The translations under genes and the position numbers were made by a program. This document shows positions 24,210-35,013 of a DNA stretch of 64,000 nt, in pieces. Numbering within the stretch: the stretch's first letter is position 1; every line of letters starts with the position of its first letter. The stretch spans positions 1 through 64,000 of the forward strand of contig MCGO01000204.1 of assembly GCA_002104985.1 (NCBI GenBank), in the 5' to 3' direction. This stretch comes from Rhizoclosmatium globosum. Taxonomy: Eukaryota > Chytridiomycota > Chytridiomycetes > Chytridiales > Chytriomycetaceae. A model generated the notes under the pieces. It was not told where the DNA came from. It saw only the letters and a program-made list of their open reading frames with translations, and did no database searches.

Positions 24210-25492
24210 TTAAAACTCCAGCCATTTGCTAAAGTAGACACATCCTTCTGGGCTCACAGGCCCTCCGCTCTTACAAAACTGTGCAACCGCACATTTCCCA
24301 CACGGCGTATCAGTCCACCAAACCCCACCACCACCTCCACTTATCGCGCCAACACTCTGTCCTCTCACAGTACGATACATCCAAACCTCCATAACTTCCT
24401 CCTCCTCTCCATCATCCTCACTCATACTTCCATACCCCCCAACATCTCCTCCAAGCTTTCGAATCCGCGTCACTTTCCCATCGTACCATAATCGATCCAC
24501 AAGCATTTGAACGTCCATGATTCCCAAATCAACTTTCAAGACCCCACTCTTCTTCAGGAATGCATGCACGTCTTTTGTTGTTGCGTATCCAGTATGGTCA
24601 GGCGGGTAAATCAACTGTGCAGCATCCGTGTCATCGCCATTCGAAGCGTACGACGACGTTGGTTTCGGATAACTCTGTTTGAGAACATAATTCAGAATTC
24701 ATATCGCCACCCCCCTTCGATGGAAAAAAGTAAGACTCACCCGATTCCCAATGAACTTGAAGACCATGTCCGTCAACCCTTCAATAAATGCAACATCCAG
24801 TTCCTGATCCGTATACCATGCACCACCTGTAATCTCTTCACTCGGCGTCAGGTCAAACAGCATATACAGTTTTCGCGTCGGATTCTTAACGCTCTTGACA
24901 CTCTTGATAAGTCGATACTTTTCGAGCGTCTTGATACAATCCGTAACGACCTGGATATGCAGTCCAGATTTTGACTTGATGTCCTTGGACCAAATACCTG
25001 AACCTCATAGATTTAATACGCAGTGGAGTACACCAGTCAACCGTCACCTTTCGACTTCTCGGACTTTATGAAGTTGTACACAATCTTCTCATTCTGGCTC
25101 AAATCCCGTGTCCTATATTTTCCAATTAATCCCACACAGCTCCTCCCTCGAAACACTGCTCACTTGTTGGCTTCGTTGATATCCCTTGCCTTGAAGAAGA
25201 GCTGCTTTCCGACAGTGACAAAGTCAACGAATCCCTGCAACACAGCCAGTACTCAGCAACTCAATCCTCCTTCAACCCATCCTAATATGAATATACCTGC
25301 TCACTGAGACTATTGACAAGGTTCACAATCTCAGCCTTTTCCCAATCAAGCTCTGTTGTCAGCGTCTCCTCATTCGCGCCCTATAGCAGCAATCAGTCAT
25401 GTTAGTGACCACCGACATTTCATTTAATAACAAACAAATACCTTTGGATGAGATCGAATGACAGCGAGGAGTTGTTCTTCAGCAGGTGTCAT
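24210..25492 (-). CDS. RPC34: DNA-directed RNA polymerase III subunit RPC6 (Rpc34)
   Basis: The protein starts MTPAEEQLLAVIRSHPKG in a short first exon (25492..25442). Small exons follow, giving ETLTTELDWEKAEIVNLVNS and GFVDFVTVGKQLFFKARD, which are the winged-helix domains of RPC6. The last exon ends with the Cys-rich motif TPCGKCAVAQFCKSGGPVSP and the terminal CVYFSKWLEF. This is the hallmark RPC6 C-terminus, thought to hold a metal or Fe-S cluster (Cys-x2-Cys-x5-Cys, then a distal Cys). The subunit belongs to the Rpc82/34/31 subcomplex that opens Pol III promoters with TFIIIB. An acidic/Gly-rich insert of about 30 residues (EDDGEEEEV and a Gly run) precedes the Cys motif. I count at least six exons; the middle junctions are approximate. 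Confidence 0.88.
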
Positions 25493-25684
25493 AAGTTCGC
25501 TCTTTCTTTTTTTCGAGTAAAATATAATAACATATAGAACTCAATCGCCATTAAAACCATCATTGCGAAATGTGCTTTTATTCAACGGGACACAAGTTAC
25601 AGTCCACTTCCCCTTCCCACCATCTTCCCAAAATAAAACGAACAAAAGAAACAAAAATAAACGACCCAAAAAGACGCGATCAGT

Positions 25685-27425
25685 CTACTTCTTGGCGCTT
25701 CCCTTCTTCTTTGCTGATTTAGCCGCGGATGATGGAGCAGGAGTGGAGGCGGCAGCAGGTGTAGCCGGTTTTTTGGCCGAGGCTGGAGCAGGAGTCGCTG
25801 CTTTCTTTGGAGCCTCAGTTGTCGCTTTTTTCGTGGCGCTTTCTTTGGCGGGTTCTGCTGATTTTTTAGCTGGGGCTGGGGCGGGTGTTGCTGGAGCAGG
25901 GGTCTTTTTGGATGCGGTGGCAGGTGGAGCTGGAGCGGGAGTGGTTACGGCTTTCTTTGCTGGAGCTGGGGTTGCAGCTTTTTTGGTTGAAGATGGAGCT
26001 GGGGTCTCGGCCTTCTTTTCTGGGACTGGGGCGGGTGTAGCGGCTTTCTTGGTTGAGGCTGGTGCAGGAGTTTCAGGCTTCTTGGCAGTCTCCTTCTTTG
26101 CAGAGGCAGGCGCAGCTTCCTTCTTCTCCTCAGCAGCTTTCTTCTTTGGAGACTCCTCCTTCTTTTCTTCAACTGCGGCAACCTTGGCCTTTTTGGCTGC
26201 AGCTCCAGCGTATCCAGCAAAGTCGTACTCGATTCCCAAATCCGCCAACTGCTTTCTCTTTTTGTTTTCCTTCTTGACGAGTTTGGAAGTCTTCTCTTGA
26301 ATGTCTTCTTCAGTCATCAACTTTTCCATACAAAGAGAGTTAGTAAAATTAACGGCGGATTAACCAAACAACTCACCCTATTCACTCTCTGCCTCTCAAT
26401 TTTGTTCCATGGCATTACTTTGAACGGCCGGTCCCATCCTCTGAATGTATCGGGGTGCAACTTTTCATTTGGAATCACCTTGCATTGCAAAATATGACTG
26501 AATAACAGGTAACCCTGCATAGTATCCGCGACAATTTGAGCGATTTCAGGGCTAGGGAATTCAATGAAAGCATAGTGTTTGCTGGCTCCTGTCTTCTTGT
26601 TCCTACTCAACCTCAGACGCAACACTTCACCAAACTGCGAAAAGTACGCCTTCATTTCACGTTCATAGAAACCATGAGGAATGCGACCCAAGTAAACGAC
26701 ACCCGTCTTGGAGTTTGGTGAACCGCCAGCCTTTGCACGTGCAGCTTTCTTTTCCTTCTTTCGTTCCTTCAATGTCTTTTTTGGGCCACCTGATTTAATT
26801 TCTTCCTGGAGAGACACGATCGCGTCTTGGAGGGCGAGTTCATCGATTGGTTCCTCGTCTTTGGCAGCAACACTTCCCTTTGAGGATTTTGAAGGGGGAA
26901 CGATTGGATCCTCGTCATCATCGTCCTCGCTTTCCATCGCAGCGGCCAAGACAGCTTCATCGTCAGTTTCGTCGCTGTCGTCGTCGCCGTACAAATCAGC
27001 CTAGGGTTACAAACGTTAGGCCACGGAACGAGCGAGCAACCTTCGGTCACGACAGCACTCACGTTTACCACATCTTCAAACTTGTCGTCAGGAATGTCGA
27101 CATCAACGACATCATCATCATCGTCATCGTCGCCATCTTCAAACTCTTCATCGTCGTCCTCGTCTTCCTCGCGCTCTTCAGGTTCCAGGGCCTTCCCTTT
27201 CTTCGCGGCAACAGCACTCTTCTTTGGGGCATTTGCAGCGACAGGAGCCTTCTTTGCAACTGAAGCTGGAGACTTCTTGACAGCAGAGGCAGCAGCTTTC
27301 AGAGCCGAGAGTTTCTTTGATCCACTCGATGGTGCTGGCGTTGATGCTTTACTGATGCTTTTAGATGGTCCCGGAGTTCCCTTTTTGGTTGCTGAGGCTG
27401 GGCTGCCTTTCTTGGTGATGGCCAT
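25685..27425 (-). CDS. NOP15: NIFK/Nop15-like nucleolar RRM protein with long Lys/Ala/Pro tail
   Basis: Exons 27425..27063, 27000..26377 and 26320..25685 encode 540 residues. The order is a basic Ala/Lys/Ser N-terminus, a long acidic run (DDDDDDD), and a single RRM with RNP2 VVYLGRIP and RNP1 KHYAFIEF. Then come LFSHILQCKVIP and FRGWDRPFKVMPWNKIER, conserved in Nop15 and human NIFK. These proteins act in pre-60S assembly and ITS2 processing. Beyond the RRM, the C-terminal 170 residues repeat APAxxxKKAATPAP-like units and resemble a histone H1 tail. Yeast Nop15 (about 220 residues) lacks both extensions. The third exon starts with a TTG codon after the acceptor, so the internal ATG there is not the gene start. 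Confidence 0.85.
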
Positions 27426-27491
27426 TTTGAAGAGTTCTGTCTTGGTTCCAAAGAAAAAAAACAAAAAGGTGATACCTGCTCACAAAAGAAT

Positions 27492-27989
27492 CGCGTTTAA
27501 AGCGAGTTTCTTTCTTCTTGAGAGGATGCAAAGATTATGGTAGTAGGTTATACGTAAATGCATTGGCTGGTTACATTAAAAACAGCCGATGATTTTATCA
27601 CGGCTAAATGCAGTGTTCGTAAAAATGGTGTGTTATTTTAAGTTCATTCATTAACGTAAGTGTCTTAATTCCAACTGACATTTTGGACATTTTATGATGA
27701 TATCCATTTTCTTTCGTCGAAATTGGACATAAACCAAGGATCGAAGACTGAACAAGGATGCTTCTCAGATAAATTGATTACTTATTATCATCATATTTTG
27801 TTCTATCCATTTCGTTCAAAATTATTCAGACTTCTCATCGTGCCGATTTTAAGGTGGCTCTGGTTTGCTGCCGGCACGTGCCACATCACAAGTATGGATC
27901 ACGAGGTCAAGCTTCGGGAAAGTATTTAAATTTGATAACAGAATCAATGGGGCTGCAGATAACAAGATCAAAGCAAAACCATCCAAACA
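27492..27989 (+). promoter_or_regulatory. upstream region of chitinase copy 1, shared with copy 2
   Basis: This stretch closely matches 31640..32141 upstream of the second chitinase. Conserved landmarks are a 10-bp palindrome GGCACGTGCC (27873..27882) and a TATA-like tatttaaa (27923..27930), 60 bp before the ATG. That both copies retain them supports a role in expression. The homology begins beyond the start of the neighbouring NIFK gene. Confidence 0.65.
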
Positions 27990-29632
27990 ATGATCGGACT
28001 CTTCGCCATCTTGGCAGCTTCTTTGCTTGCCTCTGCCTTGCCACTCCAGAAGAGAGCATCTGCTCTTACGTTTGCTCCATACAACTACTTGCAGAATGTT
28101 AGTGCGACTCACTGCCATAAACCCCATTCCTCTAACTGACCAATAGGATGGCTTTGACCCAGTTGCTTACCACGCTGCCACTGGAGCCACGGACTTTACC
28201 TTGGCCTTTGTGACTGCCGATTCCAACAACCAACCATACTGGAACGGTGATTCAGTCGGGGATATCCAGACCAAGTTCTACGCGGACAAGATCGCTGCTA
28301 TCAGAGTGAGCAGATTATCCTCCTCGTTGTTTGTTTCAAACTCCTTAAGAACTATCTTTCAATTAGGCTTGGGGAGGAGATGTAAGAATTTCCTTCGGAG
28401 GAGCCGCTGGAACGGAGCTTGCCCTTGTTGCAAAAGATGCCGCCAGTCTTGCCGACACATACCTTTCCGTCATCAACGCCTACGGTTTCACTTACGCCGA
28501 TTTCGACATTGAGGGATCCACTCTCGACAACACTGCCGTTGTGGACATGCGTAACCAAGCCATCGCCATCATGCAGTCTAAGCTCCCCAACCTCAAGATT
28601 TCTTACACCCTCCCAGTGAGCACCAACGGTCTGGTTTCTACTGGTATCTACGTCATCACATCCGCCCAGAAGTACGGTGCACGTATCGACTGTGTTAACA
28701 TCATGACCATGGACTACTACCAATCTGTTCCATACGTTGACGCGAACGGAAACAGTTTGATGGGTCAATACGCCATCTCCGCCGCCCAAGGCACCTACAG
28801 CCAAATTGGAAGCCAAGTCGGAAGCATCGGTATCACCCCCATGATTGGAATCAACGACGATGTCAAGGAAGTGTTCACTCTCGCTGATGCTGCTCAGGTG
28901 GCTGCTTGGGTCAAGACTGTCAACTACGTTTCTTTGCTTTCTTTCTGGGTTGCCTCGGCAGACGCACAAGGAAATGTGGATGGAAAGGGATCTGCCAAGA
29001 ACGCGTACGGAAAGATCTTTGCTGACGCTGCCAACTCTTCTGGCACGCCAAAGACTACTACGTCTGCTGTTGTTGTCAAGACTACCACCACTTCTACCAC
29101 CACCACTTCCACCACCACCACCACTACCACTACCACTGCTGCTGTTAAGACTACTACTGCTGTCATTGTTCAAACTACCACCACCTCTGCATCTAGCGGC
29201 CAAACTCCATGTGTTGCTCCTTACGACGCGACAAAGACTTACTTGAAAGGTGACCAGGCCAGTGAAGGAGGTTTCAACTACGTCGCGAACTGGTACGCGC
29301 TCAACAACGACCCAGCTGCTAACTCTGCTCCATACTCTCAATGGACTAACCTTGGTGCCTGTGGCGGAACCGGTCCAGTTGTTACAACTGCTGCACCAAA
29401 GACCACAACTGCTGCCGTCCAGCAAACAACCACTGCCGCTGCTCCAAAGACCACCACTGCTGTCGCTCCAATTACCACTACCGCCGCTGCTGGAGGAAAG
29501 ATCTCCAACGGAGCTTCGTGTACAATTTACGGCGCCTGGGGATGTAGCAATGCGTGTATTTGTAACTATGTTGCTGCTAATGGTGCCAACGTCTTGCAAT
29601 GGCAATGTACCCCAACTTCCGCGTCTTGTTAA
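27990..29632 (+). CDS. GH18 chitinase copy 1, with chitin-binding module and Cys-rich C-terminal module
   Basis: Exons 27990..28097, 28147..28305 and 28367..29632 encode 510 residues. A signal peptide (MIGLFAILAASLLASALP) is followed by LQKR, a Kex2-like site. The catalytic barrel runs to about residue 330: TFAPYNYLQN at strand 1, ISFGGAAGTE, then YADFDIEGS, which supplies the DxDxE catalytic motif of GH18. MTMDYYQ and LLSFWVASADAQG follow at the last strands. Next come a Thr-rich linker, a CBM5/12-like module (CVAPYDATKTYLKGDQA ending TNLGACG), a second Thr/Ala linker, and a small Cys-rich module (SCTIYGAWGCSNACICNY). Secreted chitinases of this build hydrolyse chitin in prey, substrate or the fungus's own wall. 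It is duplicated about 4.15 kb downstream. An overlapping long minus-strand frame is a composition artefact. Confidence 0.93.
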
Positions 29633-29779
29633 GTATCTGACTGCTTTTAGAAGTTAGAAATGTTTATGAATTAATGTCACTATGTTCGAAACAGTAATAA
29701 AGAGTTTGTTTAAAATTTCACCCGAGCAACAGTCCAAAACAGGAGAGATCGCTACTAAAATAAGATGAAATAAATTCTA

Positions 29780-30110
29780 TGGGTATTACCAATGAAGGAT
29801 CGGAGACGGGGTTGTTGTTGATTCAGCTTTTCCAAGCAGCTTGACAATATCTAAAGCACCAAGACGAAGAGCATCTCTTTTCGCAGCGCCATTATTATAT
29901 AAAGGGATTGGCGCCATACGTTAAAAGCTTCTGAATGTTTTCGAGGTTCTTTTTAGCAACGGCGGCTCGAGTAACGTTTGGATCCGAATTCTCACAATAT
30001 GTTCATGAGTTTTGTCAATGGAGTCGAACAGGGAAGTGTTGTCAAGGCTGTGACATCAGCACCATTGTCGCGACGGTATAGTTCACTAGTATCATGACTT
30101 GTGAGTCTTG
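29780..30110 (-). pseudogene. degenerate ankyrin-like fragment
   Basis: Read on the minus strand, this segment gives NLENIQKLLTYGANPF, then after a frame slip RLGALDIVKLLGKAES, plus an upstream GADVTALTTLPCSTPL. All of these look like ankyrin repeats (alpha-helix pairs ending in GAN/GAD). The pieces are in different frames with stops between, so I call it decayed. An intact gene with unseen introns is possible but less likely. Confidence 0.4.
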
Positions 30111-30940
30111 CACCCTCAGCATTGTTGCCAACAAACTTCCAACCAAAGGCAGAGACCTTGGAAACAACTTAATCATTCTTTTTACGACTCAAAGCACTCG
30201 CACGAGATCTCGTTTGCGAAATCTGGCTTTCGAATTGAACTGCTACCGCCTGATTCAAAAATGGCATCCAACGAGCTTGCTGTGGAATCAAAAGTATTTA
30301 GGCACAAAATATTAACAACAAAATAATACCGCAATTTCCACGGGAATAGATGGTCCAAAGAGCCTAGTCCCCAAAGTTGATAGCTTCCAAGAAAAACTTT
30401 TTTCCAGACGAGGTCGTGTACCAATACTACAGCATGCAACGCGTTCCGTGAGAGTCGACACAATGTATGAACTACTAAGCCATCAACGAATTCGTTGTTC
30501 TCCACAGTTTCGATAGCTTGTTTCAATCCAGTGTAGTCTTTGTTGACTCTCGAAGCAATTTCACTGAAATTCTCGTGATGATATTCAAAGCCAGCCCCCT
30601 CCAAAATTTCTTTATCATTTTAACTTGCTGTGATATGGAGCTTCCGAGAGAGGTCGGGGCCGTTTGGGCTGACTGACGCATATAAATGACTGATTCGAGA
30701 AATCATATGAAACGCTAAATCATTGGAATTCGACAGGAGTTTTGTGATACCAACCAGGAAGGAATTCGGATTGTCAGCCCCTGACCTTCTGAAACAAGGT
30801 AAGTCGAAACACAGCAATATCATATGAACACGTACATTGAATACGAAAGCATCAAAGGTATCTGGAACGAAAGAGTTAGAGCCAAAAGGAACACAAACTT
30901 TGTGTTCTTTTTGGCTTTGTGTATTGATAGTACAGTCACC
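30111..30940. other. region between debris genes, no convincing gene
   Basis: Minus-strand frames of 120-140 codons occur (30182..30604 and 30620..30988) but show no family signature. They probably belong to the same decayed ankyrin-like or helicase-like locus. I could not build a consistent spliced model. Confidence 0.4.
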
Positions 30941-30943
30941 TGA

Positions 30944-31620
30944 ACATAATTGACTTCGGCCTTCGTCGAGGGATTCACATACGTCCACGTTTCTGCTTTG
31001 AGCTCCTTCCTAATCATTTCTGCAGTTGTTTCTCGTTTTACGCAGAAGTCCACGGTAACAGCCTTTTTGGGTAAGTTGACTGAAACAACACACTCCCGAC
31101 TCCAACTTAAGAGATTCTCTGTCAAATTTTTCTTCAGAAGCATCACTTCCGCCCAAATCTTTAAGTTCAAGATGAACGGCGCCATTGCATTATCGGCAAA
31201 AGTTTCTCAATCCTCGGTTCGGACAGTAGATCCAGAGATTCCAGCCACGAATCCAAACTGCGTGCCATCCAGCCGTTCTAAATTCTCTTGGTTAAACCTC
31301 GTAACTTGTTCGTGCGTCGGAAATCTGGTTAAAAGAAGGATCAGTTGGATCGCTGTTTAAACTATTCCTCACAGCTGAACCGGCTTCATTCCAAACGGAA
31401 TCCAAAGAGGGATATATTGATTTGATAAAATATTGTTTGTGGCGGGCGATAGTATGCCGCTTCGAAGTTTGTTCAAAATGGAAATAAGCCGAGTGTCAGT
31501 CTATTGCTGAATCTCTGAGAGCTTAAGAAACGGGATGAGTAATCATTAAGTAAAATACCCAGAGAGAACTTACACAACAATGCACGATTCTCGTTTAATT
31601 GCATCCTCCCACGACGGAGT
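30944..31620 (-). pseudogene. truncated PIF1-like helicase remnant (C-terminal half)
   Basis: Minus-strand pieces in order read PSWEDAIKRE, TDTRLISILNKLRSGILSPA, a probable intron near 31374..31327, FPTHEQVTRFNQENLERLDG, an in-frame TGA, then LNLKIWAEVMLLKKNLTENL and VTVDF. This is the order of the PIF1 family C-terminal core: the LNELRxGxLS motif, the PTxxEVxxxNxxxLxxLxG motif and LKxGAQVMLxKN. The motor motifs (Walker A and B), which should lie upstream, are missing because the sequence becomes the duplicated chitinase promoter at about 31620-31640. The stop and the truncation indicate a dead gene. It could derive from a cellular PIF1 paralogue or from a Helitron; nothing here decides between them. 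Confidence 0.6.
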
Positions 31621-31639
31621 TCACGTGCTCACTGAAGGA

Positions 31640-32141
31640 ACGCGTTCAAAGTGTGTTTCTTTCTTCTTGAGAGGGTGCAAGATTATAGTAGTAGTTAGGA
31701 ATTGACTTGTTATAATAAAACAGCCGCTGATTTTACCACGACTAAATGCAGTGTCCGTGTAAATGAAATGGTGTGTTATTTTATGGTCATTCATCAACGT
31801 AAGTATCTTGATTCCAATTGACATTTTATGATGAAATCCATTTTCTTTAATCGAAATTGGACATAAACTAAGGGCTGAAAGCTGAACAAGGATGCTTCTC
31901 AGATAAAGTGATTACTTATCATCATCATATTTTGTTCTATCCATTTCGTTCAAAATTATTCAGACTTCTCATCATGCCGATTTTAAGGTGGCTCTGGGCT
32001 CTGGTTTGCTGCCGGCACGTGCCAAATCACAAGGAAGGACGAATATGGATCACGAGGTCAAGCTTCGGGAAAAGTATTTAAATTTGATAACAGACTCAAT
32101 GGGGCTGCAGATAACAAGATCAAAGCAAAACCATCCAAACA
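31640..32141 (+). promoter_or_regulatory. upstream region of chitinase copy 2, shared with copy 1
   Basis: Near-copy of 27492..27989 with small indels. GGCACGTGCC is at 32014..32023 and the TATA-like tatttaaa at 32075..32082, 60 bp before the ATG. Confidence 0.65.
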
Positions 32142-33535
32142 ATGATCGGACTCTTCGCCATCTTGGCAGCTTCTTTGCTCGCCTCTGCCTTGCCACTCCA
32201 GAAGAGAGCCTCTGCTCTTACTTTTGCTCCATACAACTACTTGCAGAATGTTAGTGCGACTTACTGCCATAATCCCCATTTCTCTAACTGAACAATAGGA
32301 TGGCTTTGACCCAGTTGCTTACCACGCTGCCACTGGAGCCACGGACTTTACCTTGGCCTTTGTGACTGCCGATTCCAACAACCAACCATACTGGAACGGT
32401 GATTCAGTCGGGGATATCCAGACCAAGTTCTACGCGGACAAGATCGCTGCTATCAGAGTGAGCAGATTATCCTCCTCGTTGTTTGTTTCAAACTCCTTAA
32501 GAACTATCTTTCAATTAGGCTTGGGGAGGAGATGTAAGAATTTCCTTCGGAGGAGCCGCTGGAACGGAGCTTGCCCTTGTTGCAAAAGATGCCGCCAGTC
32601 TTGCCGACACATACCTTTCCGTCATCAACGCCTACGGTTTCACTTACGCCGATTTCGACATTGAGGGATCCACTCTCGACAACACTGCCGTTGTGGACAT
32701 GCGTAACCAAGCCATCGCCATCATGCAGTCTAAGCTCCCCAACCTCAAGATTTCTTACACCCTCCCAGTGAGCACCAACGGTCTGGTTTCTACTGGTATC
32801 TACGTCATCACATCCGCCCAGAAGTACGGTGCACGTATCGACTGTGTCAACATCATGACCATGGACTACTACCAATCTGTTCCATACGTTGACGCGAACG
32901 GAAACAGTTTGATGGGTCAATACGCCATCTCCGCCGCCCAAGGCACCTACAGCCAAATTGGAAGCCAAGTCGGAAGCATCGGTATCACCCCCATGATTGG
33001 AATCAACGACGATGTCAAGGAAGTGTTCACTCTCGCTGATGCTGCTCAGGTGGCTGCTTGGGTCAAGACTGTCAACTATGTTTCTTTGCTTTCTTTCTGG
33101 GTTGCCTCGGCAGACGCACAAGGAAATGTGGATGGAAAGGGATCTGCCAAGAACGCGTACGGAAAGATTTTTGCTGACGCTGCCAACTCTTCTGGCACTC
33201 CAAAGACTACTACGACTGCTGTTGTTGTCAAGACTACCACCACTTCTACCACCACCACCACTACCACTACCACTGCTGCTGTTGTCAAGACTACCACTGC
33301 TGCTGTTGTCAAGACGACTACAGCTGCTGTTGTCAAGACTACTACTACTGCTGCTCCAGTCAAGACTACCACCACTGCTGCAGTTGTTAAGACTACTACT
33401 GTTGCCGCTGGAGGAAGCACTGCTGCTGGACAGCCATGCACTAACTACGGAGGCTGGGCTTGCAGCAACTCTCTTGTCTGCAGCTACAACCCAACTCTTG
33501 TCTGGGTCCAAGTCGGAACTGTTGCGTCCTGCTGA
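32142..33535 (+). CDS. GH18 chitinase copy 2, shorter, without the CBM5/12-like module
   Basis: Exons 32142..32249, 32299..32457 and 32519..33535 encode 427 residues. The signal peptide, LQKR site and catalytic domain with YADFDIEGS are essentially identical to copy 1. After the barrel comes a longer Thr-rich linker made of repeated AAVVKTTT units, then directly the Cys-rich terminal module (QPCTNYGGWACSNSLVCSYN). The chitin-binding module of copy 1 is absent. The difference would be expected to change attachment to insoluble chitin rather than catalysis. Near-identity of introns and synonymous sites argues for recent duplication or gene conversion. Its promoter abuts the truncated PIF1 remnant. 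Confidence 0.93.
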
Positions 33536-33844
33536 AATCTGGACTTATAAAATACTGTGACACCGTTCCAAAAATCTATGCTGTTAGAAGTGTCATGAAG
33601 TATTATAGTTAGAACAAAAATAAACTGGTTCGAATTAAAAATTTGAGTAAATATCACCAAAGATATCTTGAACCGTGGCCAAAGATGAACGCATCTCCAC
33701 CAACAAAACATCTTTTAAGTGCAAACCTGGCAAGATTCTAACGTTATGAATTCAAAGTGGTAATGATTGAAGATATACAGGTTTTAGAGTGGTTCTCGCG
33801 GACAATTTACAATTATAACTATAAAAATTACATAGAAAATCGCA

Positions 33845-33916
33845 TCCCATATAGTCCAACGGTTAGGATCCGGCCCTTTCACGGCCGTGGTCGGGGTTCG
33901 ATTCCCCGTATGGGAG
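33845..33916 (+). tRNA. tRNA-Glu (anticodon UUC)
   Basis: Seven-base-pair acceptor stem TCCCATA/TATGGGA, D-arm with GGTTAGG, anticodon loop CTTTCAC giving anticodon TTC, and a T-arm with GGTTCGATTCC. There is no intron. The sequence resembles fungal tRNA-Glu. The flanks (33536..33844 and 33917..34244) show nothing else. Confidence 0.93.
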
Positions 33917-34244
33917 CTAAGCGTTTTTCAAGCCGGCAGCAGTGATTTCGGTGTGGGGGGGTTGAATCATGAGCCCGATTTTCCTTTCACACGCCAGTTC
34001 ATTCACCGATTGTACAATTAACTATTTAACAACTACATTTAATTTGCTGGAAGAAAGACTGATGCAGATGGGGTTGGTGGTGTGACTTTTGGATATTTGA
34101 TTTTTGAGAGGTTCCAGAAAATTCTTGAACTTTGTTCACCGTCCTCATTTTAATCTGAACGAAGCAACACAAAGTTGACGTCACATATGCACGAGAAAAG
34201 GGCTCAGTTCAAAATACTGACATCCGAAGGTATCGGTCAAAAAG

Positions 34245-34943
34245 TCAAAACAGCTTCTCCATCACCCAATTCTGAACTCCAGTAATCTCACTCCCAAGAA
34301 CCCCCTTCGGAATCGTCACAACCCCCTCCGAAACCACCTTAAACCCAATCCGCTCATAAAACCGAACGTTCCTCTCTTCCTGCGTCGTAAGAACCAACAC
34401 CCCTTCCCCCTTCCCTCTCCAAGATAAATCAACAGCCTCCTTCACCAACTCAGTGCCAACCCCTTTGTCCCTCTGATCCTCCCGGACAACCACAAGCTCC
34501 ACAGCGCCATACACACCCTTCCCCCGCGTCGCATCTTCCATCAAAGGATCCCATGCCTTTGTCAAGTCAAAGAACCGTTGAAACGATTGCATCCCAAAGT
34601 ATACCGGGAACAGCAGGAACCCCGTCCTCAGAAGTTGCCACAAGCCAGGCATGTTCATACCCTTTGCGCCAGGTGGAGAAACGGAGGCGTGGCCAAGGAC
34701 TCTCAGGGTTCCGGTTTCAAAGAGGGTGTTGTCGACTGCGATGTATAGGTTGTGGATGTTGAGGAGGAGGCGTTTGGAGAGGAACCAGGGTATGACTTGG
34801 TGTCGATGAGTCGTTGAGAAGTACAGGGCCTTGTAAATGTCAGGGTCTGTAAATTCTTGTGCGAGGAGGCTATGGATTTGATCTAGTGCTTCCTGTCTTT
34901 GAGATGGAGACAAGGATGTGACCTTCAAGACTTTGATCGGCAT
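34245..34943 (-). CDS. GNAT-family N-acetyltransferase, substrate unknown
   Basis: An intronless 232-residue frame. The C-terminal half has the GNAT core: GAVELVVVREDQRDKGVGTE carries the strand-4/loop acetyl-CoA signature (R/QxxGxG/A as RDKGVG). It is followed by LVLTTQEERNVRFYERIGFK, the usual NxxxxxFYExxGF motif before the last strands. The N-terminal 90 residues are helical with no membrane segment. Such enzymes transfer acetyl from acetyl-CoA to small amines or protein lysines; the acceptor cannot be inferred. It lies convergent to the tRNA side and 70 bp downstream of COX15 on the same strand. Confidence 0.8.
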   Translation of the reverse strand: MPIKVLKVTSLSPSQRQEALDQIHSLLAQEFTDPDIYKALYFSTTHRHQVIPWFLSKRLLLNIHNLYIAVDNTLFETGTLRVLGHASVSPPGAKGMNMPGLWQLLRTGFLLFPVYFGMQSFQRFFDLTKAWDPLMEDATRGKGVYGAVELVVVREDQRDKGVGTELVKEAVDLSWRGKGEGVLVLTTQEERNVRFYERIGFKVVSEGVVTIPKGVLGSEITGVQNWVMEKLF

Positions 34944-35013
34944 TTTTTTTGGATTACGAATCTCATTAAGTTGAATTTTTTATTTTTGAGTGTGAATCAG
35001 AAGAATGGAATTT

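Larger units (their letters stand above)
27492..33210 (+). repeat. direct segmental duplication pair (about 27492..29060 and 31640..33210)
   Basis: Two direct copies of roughly 1.55 kb cover the promoter, both introns and the catalytic exon up to the start of the Thr-rich linker. Exons, and even introns, are almost identical; the promoter has more indels. Homology fades in the linker, after which the genes encode different C-termini. The 2.5 kb between copies holds gene debris. Confidence 0.85.

Noticed and set aside
28352..29605. Long minus-strand open frame (over 400 codons) across chitinase copy 1, and its equivalent across copy 2
   Set aside because: It is antisense to a well-supported GH18 gene, covers an intron, has no recognisable domain and arises from the Thr-rich (ACN) codons giving stop-free Val/Gly/Ser frames on the other strand.
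29700..31620. Possible Helitron carrying the chitinase
   Set aside because: Only a PIF1-like C-terminal fragment is seen; no Rep domain or recognisable terminal hairpin could be found by eye. Kept as a question, not a feature.
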